A stretch of 64,000 nt of DNA from Paenochrobactrum pullorum (GCF_041929845.1 NZ_JBHEEH010000008.1:1-64000), one strand, 5' to 3'; shown: positions 25,018 to 34,773, counted from the stretch's first letter. Made by a program: numbers and translations. Notes: generated from the sequence alone by a model not told the origin.

Positions 25018-26262
25018 TTATCCGAAAAATTTCTTGGCTTTTTCAAGCGCTTCTGCAAGCACATCAATTTCAGCAAGTGTATTATACATTGCAAAGGATG
25101 CACGGCATGTAGAACTAACACCAAAGCGCTTCAAGAGTGGCTGCGCACAATGGGTGCCGGCACGAACAGCCACACCTGCACGATCAATCACCATCGACAC
25201 ATCATGGGCGTGAATGTCGTCCAGCATGAAGGAAATGATTGCACCTTTATTTGGTGCTTTGCCGATAATGCGCAAACCTTCAATTTGTTCCAGACGTTCA
25301 TGCGCATAATCACGCAATCTTTCTTCGTGCGACCAGATGGCGTGACGGCCGACGCTTTCCATATATTCAAGCGCTGCCCCCAAACCAATTGCCTGCACGA
25401 TTGGTGGCGTTCCTGCTTCAAAACGGTGTGGCGGATGATTATAGGTCACATTTTCAACTGTGACATCTTCAATCATTTCACCGCCACCTTGAAACGGGCG
25501 CATTTTTTCCAGCATTTCTTTGCGTCCATAAAGTACGCCGATACCGGACGGCCCGTAAACTTTATGACCTGTGAAAACATACCAGTCGCAGCCCATATCC
25601 TGCATGTCCACATGCATGTGGACTGCACTCTGGCTACCATCCACCAATACGGGAATGCCCCGTTCATGGGCAATGCGCACGATTTGTTTAATCGGCGTTA
25701 CTGTGCCCAAAGCATTTGACATATGTGTAATGGCAACCAGCTTGGTTTTTTCGGTCAGTGTTTTTTCAAACTCTTCAAGGTGCAAAGTGCCCTGATCATC
25801 GACAGGGGCGAAAACCAGTTTTGCACCTTGCCGCTCACGAATAAAATGCCACGGTACGATATTGGAATGATGCTCCATAATGGAGAGCACAATTTCGTCA
25901 CCCTCCCCGATTTGCGGCATTCCATAACCATAAGCGACAGTGTTAATCGCTTCGGTAGCATTTTTGGTAAAAACAATCTCGTCGGTTGAATTGGCATTGA
26001 GAAAACGGCAAACCGTCTCACGCGCCTTTTCATATGCATCGGTTGTCGCATTAGACAAGAAATGAAGACCGCGATGCACATTGGCATATTCATTGGAATA
26101 GGCTGCCGTTACCGCGTCAATCACAGTTTTCGGTTTTTGCGCAGAGGCACCATTGTCCAGATAAACAAGCGGTTTTCCGTGCACTTGCCGTGACAAAATC
26201 GGAAAATCAGCACGAATAGCTTCAACATCATAAGCCGATGCAGGCGTCATAATTTTGTTCAT
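25018..26262 (-). CDS. sufS: Cysteine desulfurase SufS
   Basis: A 414-residue fold-type I PLP enzyme, group II desulfurase. It contains YLDNGASAQKP, NVHRGLHFLSNATTD, the PLP lysine in FTGHKVYGP and the catalytic Cys in RAGTHCAQPLL. It takes sulfur from cysteine for SufBCD. AAAGGGA before the ATG at 26262 decides against the longer frame. It stands after sufD in the operon. A SufE or SufU sulfur acceptor is not in this window. Confidence 0.96.
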   Translation of the reverse strand: MNKIMTPASAYDVEAIRADFPILSRQVHGKPLVYLDNGASAQKPKTVIDAVTAAYSNEYANVHRGLHFLSNATTDAYEKARETVCRFLNANSTDEIVFTKNATEAINTVAYGYGMPQIGEGDEIVLSIMEHHSNIVPWHFIRERQGAKLVFAPVDDQGTLHLEEFEKTLTEKTKLVAITHMSNALGTVTPIKQIVRIAHERGIPVLVDGSQSAVHMHVDMQDMGCDWYVFTGHKVYGPSGIGVLYGRKEMLEKMRPFQGGGEMIEDVTVENVTYNHPPHRFEAGTPPIVQAIGLGAALEYMESVGRHAIWSHEERLRDYAHERLEQIEGLRIIGKAPNKGAIISFMLDDIHAHDVSMVIDRAGVAVRAGTHCAQPLLKRFGVSSTCRASFAMYNTLAEIDVLAEALEKAKKFFG

Positions 26263-26324
26263 GATTATTCCCTTTGCCAACGGCAATCATGTCCGGGCAG
26301 TCAAATCTGCCCGGACGTGATTAA

Positions 26325-27596
26325 TCAGGCATGCGCTTCAAGCCAGTCGGAGAGAATTGCTTCCAATGCTTCCACCAATGACTCGTTTTCAAGTTCTTCG
26401 ATGATTTCAGCAATAAATGCCTTAACCAATAAGCCACGTGCAACCGGCTCAGGAATACCACGTGCCATCAGATAGAACAGATGATCATTGTGGATTTCGG
26501 TAACAGTTGCACCATGACCGCAAGCAACGTCATCAGCAAAGATTTCAAGTTCCGGTTTTGCATCAAACTCGGCACCATCAGACAGCAACAAAGTGTTGCA
26601 TGCCATACGGGCATCGGTTTTCTGTGCAATCTGGGCAACTTTAATCATACCCTGAAACACACCCCGTGCTTCACCGGTCACAACGTTACGTACGATTTCA
26701 ACCGAGCGGGTGTTTTCCACCAGATGGCCGACAGTCATAGTGACGTCTGTGTGGCTCTTGTCACTAAGCAAGTTCAATGTGCGCATCTCGAAGTCGGAAT
26801 CTTCGCCGAGAACATCAACGTGGATTTCCTGACGAACCAGATGACCACCTGCATTGACAATGTAAAGCGTGAGCTTGGCATCGGCACCAATTGTTGCATT
26901 GAACTGAGAAAACTGTGTCGAGCTTTCATCAAACTCGCGAACAATTACCCAAATGATATCCGCACCATCTTCCACGCTCACATGACTGACCGAAGATGAC
27001 AGGGTTTCACTGGTACCACCGATCTGGCGCTCAATGATTGTAGCCTTAGTGTTCTTGCCAAACTTTGCCGGAAAACGCACATGGCTTTGGCCGCCGAACT
27101 GCACATTCTGTAACTCAAGTGGAGCTTGCAATTCTGTGCCGTCGGCCAGTTCCAGTGCCCAACCATCGGAAACATAAGCCGTGTTGATCTGCCCGACAGC
27201 ATCATCAAAGCCCTTTGTTACCATTGTGCCAGCAATCGAACCATCGTGCAGCATATCGCGCACGAGGGTTACAGTGACATCACTGACCGCCTTGGCAGCT
27301 TGCGCAACACCGTTAACCACAGCCAGTTGGCTGGAGCCTGCAACTAATACAGGGCGCAGTTTTACGTCTGAACTGCTGACAAACGGTGCGGTACTCTTAA
27401 ATAATGTGCGCAGATCCGTATAATGCCAGCTTTCAATACGACGTGAAGGCAAGCCATTATTTTTGAGTTCTTCAAGCGCATTATCACGCGCAGCAAGAAC
27501 CTCCGGTGTGCCGGAAAGCGCCCCGATGCGCTCGCCAAACATATCAATGAGAGCGCTTTCAGCCGGTGTTTTCGGCCTGACGGTCTGAATATTCAT
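26325..27596 (-). CDS. sufD: Fe-S cluster scaffold subunit SufD
   Basis: A 423-residue protein with the SufBD beta-helix core: RIESWHYTDLRTLF near residue 55, then DARMACNTLLLSDGAEFDAK and ACGHGATVTEIHNDHLFYLM with the conserved His near the end. It forms SufBC2D and is needed for iron delivery. The start at 27596 (MNIQTVRPKTP) has a GGGGGG-type ribosome site; 56 codons upstream overlap sufC and are rejected. It follows sufC by 13 bases. Confidence 0.95.
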   Translation of the reverse strand: MNIQTVRPKTPAESALIDMFGERIGALSGTPEVLAARDNALEELKNNGLPSRRIESWHYTDLRTLFKSTAPFVSSSDVKLRPVLVAGSSQLAVVNGVAQAAKAVSDVTVTLVRDMLHDGSIAGTMVTKGFDDAVGQINTAYVSDGWALELADGTELQAPLELQNVQFGGQSHVRFPAKFGKNTKATIIERQIGGTSETLSSSVSHVSVEDGADIIWVIVREFDESSTQFSQFNATIGADAKLTLYIVNAGGHLVRQEIHVDVLGEDSDFEMRTLNLLSDKSHTDVTMTVGHLVENTRSVEIVRNVVTGEARGVFQGMIKVAQIAQKTDARMACNTLLLSDGAEFDAKPELEIFADDVACGHGATVTEIHNDHLFYLMARGIPEPVARGLLVKAFIAEIIEELENESLVEALEAILSDWLEAHA

Positions 27597-27609
27597 AACC
27601 AGCCCCCCT

Positions 27610-28365
27610 TCAAGCGACTTCGCCGATGGTGTCAGCGTAACCATTGTCTTCCAGATATTTTGCCAGATCCTTGTCGCCAGATTTAATAATCTGACCTTTG
27701 TAAAGAACGTGAACGGAATCAGGCACGATGTAATCGAGCAGACGCTGATAGTGAGTAATAACAATCACTGCACGATCAGGCGAACGCAATGCATTCACAC
27801 CGTCGGAAACGATCTTCAACGCATCAATATCAAGACCACTATCTGTTTCATCAAGGACGCAAAGACCAGGCTGCAACAGTTTCATCTGCAAGATTTCAGC
27901 GCGCTTCTTTTCACCGCCGGAGAAACCAACATTGAGCGGACGCTTCAGCATTTCCATGTCGATGTTGAGTGTTGCAGCAGCTTCTTTAACCAGCTTGATG
28001 AATTCAGGAATTTTCAGCTCAGGCTCACCGCGTGCTTTACGCTGTGAGTTCATAGCAACTTTCAAAAATTCCATAGTGGCAACACCTGGGATTTCCATCG
28101 GATACTGGAAAGCCAGGAAAATACCTGCGGCTGCACGTTCTGCCGGATCCATTTCGAGGATGGATTCACCGTTGAACAGAATGTCGCCTTCAGTTACTTC
28201 ATAATCACTGCGGCCTGCCAGAATGTAAGACAGGGTCGATTTACCGGAACCGTTTGGCCCCATAATCGCTGCAACTTCACCGTTTTTAACGGTCAGGTTC
28301 AAACCACGGATAATTTCTGTATCTGTGCCAGCGATATTGGCGTGCAGGTTTTTGATCTCAATCAT
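27610..28365 (-). CDS. sufC: Suf ATPase SufC
   Basis: A 251-residue ABC-type ATPase: Walker A GPNGSGKST (about 36-44), signature VGFSGGEKKRAE, Walker B CVLDETDSGLD and the switch His in VITHYQ. It powers SufBCD cluster assembly in the cytoplasm. Its place between sufB and sufD is typical. Confidence 0.97.
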   Translation of the reverse strand: MIEIKNLHANIAGTDTEIIRGLNLTVKNGEVAAIMGPNGSGKSTLSYILAGRSDYEVTEGDILFNGESILEMDPAERAAAGIFLAFQYPMEIPGVATMEFLKVAMNSQRKARGEPELKIPEFIKLVKEAAATLNIDMEMLKRPLNVGFSGGEKKRAEILQMKLLQPGLCVLDETDSGLDIDALKIVSDGVNALRSPDRAVIVITHYQRLLDYIVPDSVHVLYKGQIIKSGDKDLAKYLEDNGYADTIGEVA

Positions 28366-28463
28366 ATTCTTAAACCTTATAATCGTGCTGGTACTCAGCC
28401 AGCTGAAACTTCAGCGTGTTTAAACACGCAAAGATTAGCCCCTTATCGGGTGAAAACGCGTCG

Positions 28464-29987
28464 TTAACCGACGCTGCCTTCAAGCGAGATACCAATCAAC
28501 TTCTGTGCCTCGACGGCGAATTCCATCGGCAGTTCCTGAATAACTTCTTTAACAAAGCCGTTGACGATCAGAGCAATCGCCTCTTCTTCCGGAATGCCGC
28601 GCTGCATCACATAGAACAGCTGATCATCTGAAATCTTCGATGTCGTTGCTTCATGTTCAAACTGGGCAGTGGAATTTTTCGCCTCAATATAAGGCACGGT
28701 ATGAGCACCGCAATCATTGCCGATCAGCAAACTGTCACACTGGGTGAAGTTACGGGCATTTTCCGCCTTGCGATGGGCAGAAACCTGACCGCGATAGGTA
28801 TTGCTGGAATTACCGGCAGAAATACCTTTCGAAATGATGCGGCTGGAGGTGTTCTTGCCAAGATGGATCATCTTCGTGCCGCTATCGATCTGCTGATATC
28901 CGTTGGAAACAGCAATCGAATAGAACTCGCCGCGGGAATTATCGCCACGTAAAATACAGGACGGATATTTCCATGTGATCGCAGAACCGGTTTCAACCTG
29001 TGTCCACGAAATTTTCGAGTTCTTGCCGCGGCAATCACCACGCTTGGTCACGAAGTTATAAATACCGCCCTTGCCGTCTTTGTCGCCCGGATACCAGTTC
29101 TGAACGGTGGAGTATTTAATTTCAGCATCATCAAGAGCAATCAGTTCAACAACAGCTGCGTGCAGCTGGTTATCGTCACGCTGTGGTGCAGTGCAACCTT
29201 CCAAGTATGAAACATAGCCGCCTTCTTCCACGATGATCAGCGTGCGTTCAAACTGACCGGTATCTTTTTCGTTGATACGGAAATAGGTCGACAATTCCAT
29301 CGGGCAGCGTACGCCCTTCGGCACGTAAACGAACGAACCGTCAGTGAAAACAGCCGAATTGAGTGTTGCGTAATAATTGTCTGAAACCGGCACAACACTG
29401 GCCAGATATTTTTTCACCAGTTCCGGATGTTCACGGATCGCTTCTGAAATCGAACAGAAGATTACGCCAGCTTTCGCCAGCTCCTTCTTAAAAGTGGTGA
29501 CCACTGAAACAGAATCAAAAACCGCATCCACTGCCACACGGCCGGAAGCGTAAATATTATCTGACGGATCTTCATCCATCGGGCTCGGCTCACCATGTTT
29601 GCGCACACCGGCAAGCAATTCCTGCTCACGTAAAGGAATGCCAAGCTTTTCATAGGTGCGCAAAAGTTCCGGATCAACCTCATCCAGCGACTTAGGGCCG
29701 GTCTGATCTTTCGGCGCTGCGTAATAGCGGATATCCTGAAAATCAATTTTCGGATAATCCACACGCGCCCAATCAGGCTCTTCCATTGTCAGCCAGCGTT
29801 CATAAGCCTTCAGACGCCATTCCAGCATCCATTCCGGTTCATCCTTTTTGGCGGAAATGAAGCGGATAATGTCTTCGTTAAGGCCTTTTGGCGCTCTATC
29901 CATCTGGATAATGGTCTCAAAGCCGTATTTATACTGATCCACATCAAGATTGCGGACCTGATCGATCGTTTCCTGCACGGCAGGCAT
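28464..29987 (-). CDS. sufB: Fe-S cluster scaffold SufB
   Basis: A 507-residue protein with SufB hallmarks: FVYVPKGVRCPMELSTYFRI, YVSYLEGCTAP with the cluster-related Cys, GKNSKISWTQVETGSAITWK and GNDCGAHTVPYIE, then YVMQRGIPEEEA. It is the main scaffold on which clusters are built. Gene order nifS-like, sufB, sufC, sufD, sufS, DUF59 on one strand indicates one operon; the 157-base gap to the nifS-like gene could contain a second promoter. Confidence 0.97.
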   Translation of the reverse strand: MPAVQETIDQVRNLDVDQYKYGFETIIQMDRAPKGLNEDIIRFISAKKDEPEWMLEWRLKAYERWLTMEEPDWARVDYPKIDFQDIRYYAAPKDQTGPKSLDEVDPELLRTYEKLGIPLREQELLAGVRKHGEPSPMDEDPSDNIYASGRVAVDAVFDSVSVVTTFKKELAKAGVIFCSISEAIREHPELVKKYLASVVPVSDNYYATLNSAVFTDGSFVYVPKGVRCPMELSTYFRINEKDTGQFERTLIIVEEGGYVSYLEGCTAPQRDDNQLHAAVVELIALDDAEIKYSTVQNWYPGDKDGKGGIYNFVTKRGDCRGKNSKISWTQVETGSAITWKYPSCILRGDNSRGEFYSIAVSNGYQQIDSGTKMIHLGKNTSSRIISKGISAGNSSNTYRGQVSAHRKAENARNFTQCDSLLIGNDCGAHTVPYIEAKNSTAQFEHEATTSKISDDQLFYVMQRGIPEEEAIALIVNGFVKEVIQELPMEFAVEAQKLIGISLEGSVG

Positions 29988-30144
29988 CGGCGTTCTCCAT
30001 CCTCGTCAGGTTCAAGGCCCGACAGTTGCAAACGTCAAGACAGTAAAATCTTACTATCTCTATGTAGTGCGCGACTGGCGCTTTTGTAACCTGTATTGCC
30101 TGATATCCGAAAATATCTGGCCATTATTTACAACAACAGAGCTT

Positions 30145-31326
30145 TCACGCACTGATGTTGTGTTTATCATTCACACGCTGCTGTCTACTAACAATTTCGT
30201 GTAAAACCTGCATGAAACGGTCAATGTCAGCGCTATCAGTATCAGGTGATAACGACACGCGGATCGCACCGGTTCCATGTTCATAGCCCATCGCCACAAT
30301 CACATGGCTGGGGCCAACCTTGCCGGATGAACAGGCAGAGCCTGCCGATACGGCAATGCCGCCTAAATCAAAGGCGATCTGTACTGTTTCCGCCTTCATA
30401 TTTTTCAGCGAAAAAAATGTTGTATTCGGCAGACGCTCGACTTCTGCACCGTAAATCAGCGTAGAAGGTGCCACTTCCAGAATGCGGCGTTCCATAGCGT
30501 CACGCAAATCAGCAGACCAGCCACCATTTAAAATACGCTGATGTGCCTGATGCGCTGCTGCACCAAAACCGGTAATTAATTGCAGTGCTTCCGTTCCGGC
30601 ACGATGGCCTTTTTCCTGACCGCCACCACGAATAAGTGCTTTCGGCATTAGCAGATCAGAAACAGCAACAATCGCGCCCACCCCTTTTGCCCCACCTATT
30701 TTGTGCGAGGAAAGGATGAAGTAATCACCACAATTATTTGTAATATCTAATGGAATTCGCCCAGCCGCCTGCACGCAATCCACCACCAGAATGCCGCCGG
30801 CATTTTTAACAACGCTCGCCACTTCTGATACCGGCTGAATCACACCTGTTTCATTATTGGCATATTGCACAGCCACAAGCGGCAAACCTTGCGCGCCATC
30901 ATGCGCCGACAAGTTTTCGCGCAACGCTTGCATATCCAAAAGACCAGTCTGATGAACCGGCAATGTCACTATATTATCAGGTGAAAACTGACCACCGGCC
31001 AACATGCAAGGATGCTCGGTCGCGCTGACATAGAGCTTCGACATACGCACCGGCGCACGTCCCATCATATAGGTCGGACTCAACAGTGTTGACGCAGCTT
31101 CAGTCGCCCCTGATGTAAAGAAAACGTGATCAGCACGGGCATTGGTGAGTGCCGCCACCTGTCGGCGTGCTGTTTCCATCATAGCCTTGGTGGCGCGCCC
31201 TTCACCGTGAACCGAAGAAGGATTTCCGGTCACATCAAGTGCAGCGATGATTATATCGCGCGCTTGGCTCAAGAGCGGAGCGCTGGCATTATAATCAAGA
31301 TAGAGCCTTTTCTTGCTCCCGCCCAC
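30145..31326 (-). CDS. NifS/IscS-type cysteine desulfurase
   Basis: A 393-residue PLP enzyme, group I desulfurase: YLDYNASAPL, GNPSSVHGEGRATK, FTSGATEA, PLP lysine in LSSHKIGGAKGVG and the mobile-loop Cys in SAGSACSSGKVGPS. The frame opens with GTG at 31326, matching relatives that start shortly before RLYLDYNASAP. It is the first gene of the suf operon, giving two desulfurases of different groups in one operon. The Rrf2/IscR-type regulator often found ahead of such operons is absent; a hydrolase gene diverges instead. Confidence 0.93.
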   Translation of the reverse strand: MGGSKKRLYLDYNASAPLLSQARDIIIAALDVTGNPSSVHGEGRATKAMMETARRQVAALTNARADHVFFTSGATEAASTLLSPTYMMGRAPVRMSKLYVSATEHPCMLAGGQFSPDNIVTLPVHQTGLLDMQALRENLSAHDGAQGLPLVAVQYANNETGVIQPVSEVASVVKNAGGILVVDCVQAAGRIPLDITNNCGDYFILSSHKIGGAKGVGAIVAVSDLLMPKALIRGGGQEKGHRAGTEALQLITGFGAAAHQAHQRILNGGWSADLRDAMERRILEVAPSTLIYGAEVERLPNTTFFSLKNMKAETVQIAFDLGGIAVSAGSACSSGKVGPSHVIVAMGYEHGTGAIRVSLSPDTDSADIDRFMQVLHEIVSRQQRVNDKHNISA

Positions 31327-31424
31327 GGGCTATTCTCCTAATTCTGCATCATTTAGGCGCTCAAAGCGCAATTTTCTTGAAATTTCAACCAAGAAAAGCC
31401 TATGAAGCCTATATAGAACAATGA

Positions 31425-31446
31425 AACGGTTCAGTTTTGAAACGTT
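31425..31446. promoter_or_regulatory. Palindrome in the divergent suf/hydrolase promoter region
   Basis: AACGGTTCA and TGAAACGTT flank four bases; 8 of 9 positions pair. A wider TAGAAC/GTTCTA pair encloses it. It may be the operator of the suf operon or the hydrolase gene. The binding regulator is unknown; it does not fit the IRO (TGA-N9-TCA) pattern well. Confidence 0.45.
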
Positions 31447-31533
31447 CTAAAGTGGTTTTAGGTGTCATTCGTCCTTGCGTCAAGGAAAACTATACCTAAA
31501 TCCTCCGATATTGCGGTTAACAGCGGAGTATAT

Positions 31534-32208
31534 ATGCCTGAAGTCATTTTCAACGGACCTGCAGGTCGTCTCGAAGGTCGTTATCAGCCTTCTTCTGAAA
31601 AAAATGCGCCTATTGCTATCATTCTGCATCCGCATCCCCAATTTGGCGGAACGATGAACAACAAGATCGTTTACGATCTGTTTTACATGTTCCAGCAGCG
31701 CAATTTCACCACTTTGCGCTTCAACTTCCGTGGAATCGGCAGAAGTCAGGGCGAGTTCGATCATGGCCCTGGTGAATTGTCCGATGCAGCCAGTGCGCTG
31801 GACTGGGTACAATCTTTGCACCCTGATTCTAAAAATTGCTGGGTTGCCGGTTATTCTTTCGGCTCATGGATCGGTATGCAGCTTTTGATGCGTCGCCCTG
31901 AAATTGAAGGTTTCATTTCAGTGGCACCTCAGCCGAATATTTATGACTTTGCGTTTTTGGCACCGTGCCCTTCATCCGGCCTCATCATTCATGGTGAGAA
32001 CGACAAGGTCTCGCAGCCAAAAGATGTGCAGGTGCTGGTTGACAAGCTCAAGACCCAAAAAGGTATCACCATCACGCAAAAGACCATGGAAGGTGCTAAC
32101 CACTTCTTCACCGGCCATGGTGATGAACTGATTGCAGAATGTTCCGAATATCTCGACCGTCGCCTTGCTGGCGAACTGGTTGAACCTCGTATGAAGCGCC
32201 TGCGTTAA
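31534..32208 (+). CDS. Alpha/beta hydrolase
   Basis: A 224-residue serine hydrolase fold: LHPHPQFGGTMNNKIV (oxyanion loop), FRGIGRSQGEFDHG, nucleophile elbow AGYSFGSWIG with Ser near 108, Asp in HGENDKVSQP and His in GANHFF. The HPHPQFGG...N pattern marks a family common in alphaproteobacteria and often found beside suf genes. The substrate is unknown. The start at 31534 (MPEVIFNGPAGRLEG) fits the family; upstream codons are rejected. Confidence 0.92.
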   Translation: MPEVIFNGPAGRLEGRYQPSSEKNAPIAIILHPHPQFGGTMNNKIVYDLFYMFQQRNFTTLRFNFRGIGRSQGEFDHGPGELSDAASALDWVQSLHPDSKNCWVAGYSFGSWIGMQLLMRRPEIEGFISVAPQPNIYDFAFLAPCPSSGLIIHGENDKVSQPKDVQVLVDKLKTQKGITITQKTMEGANHFFTGHGDELIAECSEYLDRRLAGELVEPRMKRLR

Positions 32209-32228
32209 TCGCTGCCGCATTATTATAT

Positions 32229-32262
32229 AAAAAATCCGGCACTCACCTGCCGGATTTTTTTA
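32229..32262 (+). terminator. Rho-independent terminator
   Basis: AAAAATCCGGCA, loop ACTCACC-like, TGCCGGATTTTTTTA. Confidence 0.9.
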
Positions 32263-32325
32263 TGTGTCACGCTCTGTTATGGTACCCATAAAGCTGAAAC
32301 CCTATAATTTAAGAAACCAGTCCAT

Positions 32326-32871
32326 ATGCTCCGATTTCTCGCAGCCCTTTCAGATATTTATCGTGTTGCCACCATGAGCGGCGCTGATTATGCGCGCAGA
32401 CGTGGTGTGAAAGTCGGTAAAAACTGCGATATCCATACATTCAAATGGGGATCTGAACCATTTTTGATCGAACTCGGCGACAATGTCGTCATCTCATATG
32501 ATGTATTGTTGGTCACGCATGATGAATCAACGGCTCTTGTTCAAGACGAAAACGGCCGCCGCTATCACATTGCACCGATTAAAATCGGCAATAATGTTTT
32601 TATCGGAGCCGGCTGCATCATCCTGCCCGGTGTCATCATAGGTGATAATGTAGTGGTAGGCGCCGGAAGTGTTGTCACCAAAAGCGTACCCGATAATGTC
32701 GTCGTTGCCGGAAATCCGGCAAAATTTATGCAGACATTTGATAGTTTTCATCAAAAATCATTGGCAAAATCTTCTGCAAAAGTCTTTCCTAAAACAGACA
32801 ACCATCAAAATTGGGCAATCAATATTGCCGATCGCACGCCACGGCGCAGCATCACCACAGATCAATCATAA
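32326..32871 (+). CDS. Hexapeptide-repeat (left-handed beta-helix) acyltransferase
   Basis: A 181-residue protein. After an N-terminal helix (LRFLAALSDIYRVATMSG), hexapeptide repeats begin: VKVGKNCDIH, IELGDNVVIS, then the catalytic-type HDES, IKIGNNVFIGAGCIILPG, VIIGDNVVVGAGSVVTKS and VVAGNPAKFM. This is the O-acetyltransferase/serine acetyltransferase-like left-handed helix family; the acceptor is unknown. The C-terminal 50 residues are basic and variable. It is a single gene between two terminator regions. Confidence 0.88.
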   Translation: MLRFLAALSDIYRVATMSGADYARRRGVKVGKNCDIHTFKWGSEPFLIELGDNVVISYDVLLVTHDESTALVQDENGRRYHIAPIKIGNNVFIGAGCIILPGVIIGDNVVVGAGSVVTKSVPDNVVVAGNPAKFMQTFDSFHQKSLAKSSAKVFPKTDNHQNWAINIADRTPRRSITTDQS

Positions 32872-33058
32872 TTCAGGCTGAATACTGTTTAAAATCAAAC
32901 GCTCTACGCTTTCAGCGGCAATCTTTATCAATCCGCCCGCCAAATTGATATTTAGCCGCAGCAGCTTTCTTTTTGTTTTCAAAATTTTATGTTAAGGGCA
33001 GAGCATAAACAATGAGTAAGTATTGTTATACTTCGTAACACATAGTCAGGAAAAGGGT

Positions 33059-34312
33059 ATGTCCGGCTTCAAGTCCGATTTTCTTCGCACGCTCTCTGAG
33101 CGCGGTTTTATTCATCAGGTCTCAGACGAAAGCGGCCTTGATGAGTTATTCACCAAGGAAATCGTTACGGGTTATATCGGCTTTGACCCGACCGCATCCA
33201 GTCTGCATGCGGGCGGCCTTATTCAGATCATGATGCTGCATTGGATGCAGAAAACCGGCCATCGCCCTGTAGCGCTGATGGGTGGTGGTACAGGCATGAT
33301 CGGTGATCCGTCCTTTAAAGATGAAGCACGCAAGCTGATGACCGAAGAAACCATCGCTGAAAATATTGCAGGTATCAAAAAAGTATTTGCCAATTATCTG
33401 ACCTTTGGTGACGGCCCGACCGATGCGCTGATGGTCAACAATGCGGACTGGCTGCGCGGCCTCAACTATCTTGAATTCCTGCGCGATGTCGGCCGTCATT
33501 TCTCGGTCAACCGTATGCTGTCGTTTGATTCTGTCAAACAGCGCCTTGATCGCGAGCAATCTCTGTCATTCCTCGAGTTCAACTATATGATCTTGCAAGC
33601 TTATGACTATGTTGAGCTGAACAAGCGTTATGGCATGCGTCTGCAAATGGGCGGTTCCGATCAATGGGGCAACATTATCAATGGTATTGATCTTGGCCAC
33701 CGCATGGATACACCTCAGCTTTATGCACTCACCTCGCCGCTCCTGACCACTTCGTCAGGTGCAAAAATGGGTAAATCGCTCTCCGGTGCGGTTTGGCTCA
33801 ATGCAGACATGTTGAGCGCTTATGATTTCTGGCAATATTGGCGCAATACCGAAGATGCAGACGTAGAACGCTTCCTTAAGCTCTACACCACCCTGCCTTT
33901 GGATGAAATTGCCAAGCTTGCAGAACTTGGCGGCTCGGAAATCAACGAAGCCAAGAAGATTTTTGCCACTGAAGTCACCGCTATGCTGCATGGCCGTGAA
34001 GCGGCTGAAGAAGCGGCAGAAACTGCACGCAAAACCTTTGAAGATGGCGAAATTTCCGACAATCTGCCAACAGTCGGCGTTCACCGTGCTACATTGCACG
34101 AAGGCATCGGCCTGCTGGCTCTGATGACATTGGCCGGTCTCGTCAACACCAATGGTGAAGGTCGTCGCCATGTTGAAGGTGGTGCTGTACGCCTCAATGA
34201 CGTTGTCATCAGCGATCCGCGCATGGTCGTCAATGCCGAGCATTTAAACGATCAGGGCGTTATCAAGCTGTCGCTTGGCCGTAAAAAACATATTCTGATC
34301 CGCCCTGCATAA
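33059..34312 (+). CDS. tyrS: Tyrosyl-tRNA synthetase
   Basis: A 417-residue class Ic synthetase. The HIGH-type motif is PTASSLHAGGL, the tyrosine-binding YD motif is ILQAYDYVEL, GGSDQWGNI follows, and the KMSKS loop is AKMGKS. The C-terminal S4 domain ends RKKHILIRPA. It charges tRNA-Tyr with tyrosine. AGGAAAAGGGT before the ATG at 33059 decides against an upstream GTG/TTG frame. A terminator follows. Confidence 0.97.
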   Translation: MSGFKSDFLRTLSERGFIHQVSDESGLDELFTKEIVTGYIGFDPTASSLHAGGLIQIMMLHWMQKTGHRPVALMGGGTGMIGDPSFKDEARKLMTEETIAENIAGIKKVFANYLTFGDGPTDALMVNNADWLRGLNYLEFLRDVGRHFSVNRMLSFDSVKQRLDREQSLSFLEFNYMILQAYDYVELNKRYGMRLQMGGSDQWGNIINGIDLGHRMDTPQLYALTSPLLTTSSGAKMGKSLSGAVWLNADMLSAYDFWQYWRNTEDADVERFLKLYTTLPLDEIAKLAELGGSEINEAKKIFATEVTAMLHGREAAEEAAETARKTFEDGEISDNLPTVGVHRATLHEGIGLLALMTLAGLVNTNGEGRRHVEGGAVRLNDVVISDPRMVVNAEHLNDQGVIKLSLGRKKHILIRPA

Positions 34313-34332
34313 GACAGTGAAACAAAGACATT

Positions 34333-34368
34333 AAAAAAGGCGGTTCATCATGAGCCGCCTTTTTATTT
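34333..34368 (+). terminator. Terminator of tyrS
   Basis: AAAAAAGGCGG and CCGCCTTTTTATTT arms form a hairpin; it also serves the opposite strand. Confidence 0.88.
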
Positions 34369-34381
34369 AAAAATCATAAAC

Positions 34382-34576
34382 TTAATCAATTACCGCTGCC
34401 GCAACAAAGCTTGTCAGCGCAGCACCAACCGAAAGTGCCACCAATCCTACTTTAACCGTCAGCGATGCAACCTCGCCCGAATGCTTGCGACTGGTGCTAT
34501 TGAGATAAAACAGAGCGTATCCAATAATAAATATTGAAAATACAATTGCAGAAACCCACTGGGCAAGCTCCGACAT
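34382..34576 (-). CDS. Small membrane protein with two helices
   Basis: A 64-residue protein with membrane helices at about 5-24 and 41-62 and a short basic loop (STSRKHSGE). No family is recognised. It lies downstream, on the same strand, of the repeated 28-nt block and its terminator, so it could be expressed by read-through from that transcript. The ribosome site is weak. Confidence 0.6.
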   Translation of the reverse strand: MSELAQWVSAIVFSIFIIGYALFYLNSTSRKHSGEVASLTVKVGLVALSVGAALTSFVAAAVID

Positions 34577-34691
34577 AAGAGACGTTCACTTCTGATTGCG
34601 TGTTGAGAACTGAATAAAATTAGCATTCATTTATGACGTTAGTATAAATTTTTAATCCTGAAAATCGCCAAAATCAGTGATTATTATCTTT

Positions 34692-34729
34692 AAGTAATAA
34701 AAAAGGCCGGGGCGAACCGCACCGACCTT
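34692..34729 (-). terminator. Rho-independent terminator of the putative small RNA
   Basis: On the minus strand AAGGTCGGTGCG, loop GTT, CGCCCCGGCCTT with one wobble and one mismatch, then TTTTTTATTA. Confidence 0.75.
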
Positions 34730-34745
34730 CCTCAGGCCATTTTCA

Positions 34746-34773
34746 CCAGTGCCAGTACATCCGTGGTCAAAGG
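34746..34773 (-). repeat. 28-nt conserved block (copy 2)
   Basis: The partner of 5401-5428 on the other strand, with 27 of 28 bases equal. The only change (GAC/GAT) is silent in the frame PLTTDVLAL. A terminator follows in both places. Confidence 0.75.
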
